Source: Gnetum montanum
Lineage: Eukaryota; Streptophyta; Gnetopsida; Gnetales; Gnetaceae
Direction of reading: 5' to 3'
Length of the DNA stretch: 64,000 nucleotides
NCBI GenBank assembly: GCA_015680685.1
Contig: MNCI01035228.1
Span: forward strand, 1-64,000
The notes under the pieces are model-generated. The model was not told the origin of the DNA. It worked only from the letters and a program-made list of their open reading frames with translations, and searched no databases. The position numbers and the translations under genes are program-made. Below, piece by piece: positions 60,373 to 64,000 of the stretch (position 1 is its first letter; the number at the start of each line of letters is the position of its first letter).

Positions 60373-60378
60373 AATAAA
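60373..60378 (+). terminator. Polyadenylation signal of the LINE
   Basis: AATAAA 326 bp after the ORF2 stop, near the estimated 3' end. Confidence 0.5.
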
Positions 60379-61521
60379 ATTCTCTTTTTGGGGACACCCC
60401 CATATGCTCAAATAAATACAAGTTAAAATGATAAAAACATAAACTTATAATATAATTATACATAATTCTAAACTTCTTGTATCTCAAACACACCCTTACT
60501 TTCTAAGTACCTTGAACTTTCCTTTACCATCTTCCAAAAGGGTGCAGGTGTGCAAGCGTTAGTCGTAAGCCAAACATAGCATCTCCTTTTTTAAATAAAT
60601 AAATAAATAAACACGTAGAATGACCAGAAATAAGTCACGAACAGAAACGGCATAACGTGATGTATGGTTTGGCCAATTGCAAACTTACACTGAAGTTTTG
60701 GCAAAAACTTGGAATTGGTGGAAAAGCGATACCAAATCTATTGCCGGTTCAAATGATTTCGGAAAGAATGCGACAGCCAGGGACCCTGGATTGATTGACG
60801 TATATTGAAGAGAATTTTATCAACCGGAAAACAGATCTTCAGGGCATGAATGTAACTTACAAAAATGTACAAAAATGTACACAAATGAACAAATTGCTTT
60901 CTTGCAAATTTTTAACGTCTTTGTTGTGGTTTTCTTTCTTTCTATAAAACACCTCAGAGCTTTTTAAAAAGCATATTTAAACAAAAAGAGATAAGCAAGA
61001 TAACTAACAATTTAATATAATTTAAAGATTAGAGGAGAGTGGCATCTCCTTTGATGTTTTATGCGCGGACAATGGCTGAACGGTTGTAATTGTTTAATTG
61101 AAATTTTGTGAATCAAAATGCATCTACTCGTAAAATGGTTTGTTTCTTTGAGGGAAAGTTTGGTCATTTTTATTTAGCTAGGGGTGAATTCCAAATCAGT
61201 CTTTACAACAGTAATTACAACAGCAGTATCATCATAAAAGGAAGAAGATCCTTTGGCAATATAGATGAACAAGCAGACTATGAAGTCAATCAGGAATTAA
61301 ACTATCATCCCTCTTTTTTAGAATGCTCTTAAGTTTAACTTTTTAATCCTTATGAGTAGCATAAGAGTTTCATTGAAACACTTGAACAATGATCCAGTAT
61401 TCCTATATGACATTAAAACCAAAAACCAAAAAATAGTAACATGCAACATGATAAAATTCATTTAAAACAAAGTACATGCATATCTGAAAAAGTTAAAAAA
61501 AAAAACATAGTTTACAGGTAC

Positions 61522-61589
61522 CACGTAAAGAGTCGTTAGTGTTGAAAGACATCATCACGCAAAGAGTCATTAGTGTTGAAAGATATCAT
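61522..61589. repeat. 34-bp tandem duplication
   Basis: Units 61522-61555 and 61556-61589 share AAAGAGTC, TTAGTGTTGAAAGA and ATCAT and differ at about three bases. Confidence 0.85.
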
Positions 61590-62908
61590 CATGCATGTTA
61601 AAATGATTGGTGGATAATGCCATGGGTAATTAATCTTCACGTTACTTCAACTCTTGTAATTTTACCATTTCCCTTGCTCATATTTTCACTCTCTTTTTCA
61701 CAACTGCTCAGATTTTTACTCTTACTTCTTAGCTATGCATCAAAAGAATCCCATTTGTGGAAGTGAGGAATCGAGGATTCGTGATTCTGAACGTGTTTGG
61801 GTACGTGTGCTTCAAGAAAAAGTGGGGATGGGTTCGTAGCTGGGACGTGATAGAGAAAATTTAAATATATTAGTTTTTTTAAAAATTAAATCTCATATAT
61901 CATAAAAATACATTCTAAAATATAGAACAAGTACAATGTAAATCCAAAATATTGTTAATGCTTAAAAATTGTATCCAAGATTGCAATATCACCATTGAAG
62001 CAAGAAAATTTGCAAAGGTATGGGGGGCATTTAATCCATTTCCTTACTCAGGAGCCATAGTCTGGCAAAACATATAATTTCTGCAACAACCAAAATGACA
62101 GCAATAAAATGAAACCCTTTTGTTACTCAATCCAATATTTCCAAAAATGAAATTAAGCTTCAAGCTTCAACCAAATTTATAACAAATCAGGTCTATTAAT
62201 ACTTTTGTTCAAAGACTACCTGTCAGTACCACTCTAGGGACTACTCACATTGAAGATGACCGCATTACAAGAAGACAACTTAACTAAACTAGGCACAGCC
62301 CAGTAACTCACCTCACCTACAATGATTGAAAACCCCGCTGAAAAATGGATACTAGTCATGATGAAGGGGAAAGTAAAAACAGAGCACCATGAGCTTGCAT
62401 ATGGCCATTGGCCATGTGCTGGTGGGCTTCATTGCTCTCTAAGCAAACAGATTTAAAAAAAAGTTGAACAAGCATCCATCCGTCATCATGTTCATGACTA
62501 GTAACCCATACGATGACCCTGTTTTGTTTTTTCTTTTTTCAGCAGAGATATGAGAAAAAGAGCAAAAACCAGCAATGAACAATAAACACGCGTGAATGTG
62601 ACTCATGGCGGAACCTTTGACGCTCCCAAAGGCAGGCGAATCCATGCAAATGCAATGTTTTCCTTGCACGCCCGCTCCAAAACTTGATTTCCGTATGACC
62701 CATGCTTGCCCCTTCGGCCTTCGGTTACCATAGTAGCCCTTTCGTGATTTCCGTATGTTTGTTTATTCATTCGTACTCTTGTTTTCTGTGGTTCGGCATG
62801 TTGATTGCCTGCTTGCTACTTAACAATGAAATGAAATTTTTGGTATGATTCAGAACTGGAGAAGATACATAAGATTTTAATGCAAAATGCAGACATCCCA
62901 AGAACTAA

Positions 62909-62990
62909 AAAGGCAAGAACAATACGAGCAATGTAACGTGACCATTTCAAAAGGCAAGAACAATACGAGCAAGGTAAGGTGACCATTCAA
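62909..62990. repeat. 41-bp tandem duplication
   Basis: AAAGGCAAGAACAATACGAG with following GTGACCATT occurs twice, period 41. Confidence 0.85.
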
Positions 62991-63591
62991 TGTATATGTA
63001 CAAATCCAGACAAAATTTCATTGGAAATTATGAAATAATGCGCTTCTGTACGCGCTCCGCTACTGTACACGCTCCCGAATCCGACCCGAACAATTCGTCA
63101 AAATTTATCTGGAATCACGAATCTCTCACGAATCTCTGACGCATAGCTTCTTAACCTTTGCAATTATGCTTGCAGCTGCACATTTGTATTTCTTCTTTTT
63201 TGAAACGAGGGTTATTCACTCCCTGGACCGTGCACTTGGCCTTAATCCAGGGTATAAACACTTTGAAAATGAAAACTGACTATACTTTGATTTTCAACAA
63301 CAGTTTGAGTAATTTTAATCCAAGACGGGCACTTTAATCCGGCACATGTGGAAATACTGGTCAGAGGAGATCCGACCTAAATAATTGGAATTTTGATTTT
63401 TCAAAAGGAAACCATAGATTGGAACAGAACTAAATGACAAGACAGTATTGAGCTTGAAATCTATTGACTGAGGGGCAGTTCAATTCAATCAAACGGGCAA
63501 TTCAGTTCAATCAAACATATGCGTCTAAAAGTTCTACAATTCTCAGACAGGAAGTTAGTCAATAAATTTTTCAAATGGAGCACACGGGCGG

Positions 63592-63944
63592 CTACGATTC
63601 CTCGTCGTCGTCGGAGTCATCATCAGCATTGAAAGATGGTGAAACAGCATTTGGTTTTGGCAGCAACCTCTTACGCCGTCTTCTGGCCATGTGAAGGCAC
63701 TCAGTCACCACTTGCAGGGTTTGACAGCGCGTATTGTAATCCTCTGCAAGAGCAGCAATTCTGTTGCTCTTCTTCAACACAAGTCCGTAATCGAAAGCCC
63801 GGCCATCGATGGTGAAATTCTCCAAACAGTACACCTTTTCATTCTCGATTCGATCCGCCAATTGCCTGCACACCTGCTTTGCATCCATCATGGACTCCTT
63901 CTCCAACTGCTTCTTGTGCGTTAATACCACCACAAACTCTAGCC
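63592..63944 (-). CDS. Last exon of an unidentified host gene, acidic C-terminus
   Basis: The exon is open on the minus strand from a splice acceptor (TTTTAATTGCAG, intron ends at 63945) to TAG 63592-63594. It encodes about 117 residues: LEFVVVLTHKKQLEKE, a charged probably helical stretch, LENFTIDGRAFDYGLVL, a basic cluster MARRRRKRLLPKP and an acidic tail DDDSDDDEES. The basic cluster could be a nuclear localisation signal. Codon use and lack of stops contrast with the transposon remains. The upstream exons lie beyond the window, so the gene is partial. I do not recognise the family; no enzyme motif is visible. The open frame runs through the acceptor to 63993, so the exon start is inferred from the splice site. 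Confidence 0.6.
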
Positions 63945-64000
63945 CTGCAATTAAAATCATCCGAAGAAAATAAGCATTCAGTTTGATGCACAATGATATC

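Larger units (their letters stand above)
55020..60400 (+). mobile_element. L1-type LINE, decayed, ends approximate
   Basis: ORF1 (55421-56254) with a DUF4283-like domain is followed by ORF2 (56251-60047) with endonuclease, reverse transcriptase and zinc-binding C-terminus, then about 350 bp with AATAAA at 60373. This order is that of plant L1 elements. The 5' end is a guess; the sequence before ORF1 holds a 51-bp tandem duplication. Target duplications were not found. Confidence 0.8.
60400..63590. other. Intergenic region without recognised gene
   Basis: About 3.2 kb, less repeat-like than the rest. It contains two small tandem repeats (61522-61589 and 62909-62990). Open frames at 61108-61332 (74 codons, plus) and 62439-62669 (76 codons, minus) have no recognised motif; the first looks slightly protein-like but has no support. 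Confidence 0.5.

Noticed and set aside
61108-61332. 74-codon plus-strand frame
   Set aside because: Protein-like composition only; no motif, splice context or promoter to support it.

Overview
The window is plant nuclear DNA from a large, repeat-rich genome. It holds no complete host gene. Almost everything is retrotransposon sequence, most of it on the minus strand: two Ty3/gypsy elements with both LTRs and target duplications, a third nearly complete one, an older gutted copy that served as an insertion target, several solo LTRs and one L1-type LINE. A gymnosperm-like genome is plausible from the density of decayed LTR elements and solo LTRs, but this is inference. The only convincing host exon is at the right edge (63592-63944, minus).

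Layout. 1-2346: remains of at least three LTR families, with clusters of short palindromes and a 64-bp hairpin. 2347-9240: AT-rich DNA with no readable gene and one LTR-like promoter near 6580. 9240-27226: an old Athila-type element on the plus strand, split by three insertions: a solo LTR (9436-10963), a complete Tat-lineage element (11161-23594, duplication AAGCC) and another solo LTR (23712-24961, duplication CAAGT). 27227-34394: a long GA/GT microsatellite, a decayed coiled-coil reading frame split by a solo LTR (31007-31874), and a plus-strand Athila-like LTR (33562-34394). 36583-44229: a chromovirus-type gypsy element on the minus strand whose 5' LTR carries a nested solo LTR (42507-43581). 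45352-53355: an Athila-type element on the minus strand, duplication ATAAC. About 55020-60400: an L1-type LINE on the plus strand with decayed ORF1 and ORF2. 60400-63590: no recognised gene.

The most unusual object lies inside the Tat element. Between its gag-like frame and its reverse transcriptase is a six-exon reading frame on the opposite strand (17753-20871). All five introns are GT-AG, phases agree throughout and the joined length is a multiple of three. Its first half matches the FCP1/NIF type of HAD phosphatase domain, with most catalytic positions lost. It looks like a host gene captured in antisense orientation, which would keep its introns from being spliced out of the element's genomic RNA.

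A second theme is promoter design. At least five LTR families here, differing in sequence, carry clusters of short palindromes just upstream of a TATAAATA-type box: GCGTATACGC, AAGACGTCTT at 20-bp spacing, GATATC-based 20-mers, GCGT/ACGC hairpins, and ATGCTGATGT/ACATCAGCAT. Premature stops are mostly TAG or TGA where CAG or CGA is expected, which fits loss of methylated cytosines in CHG and CG contexts.
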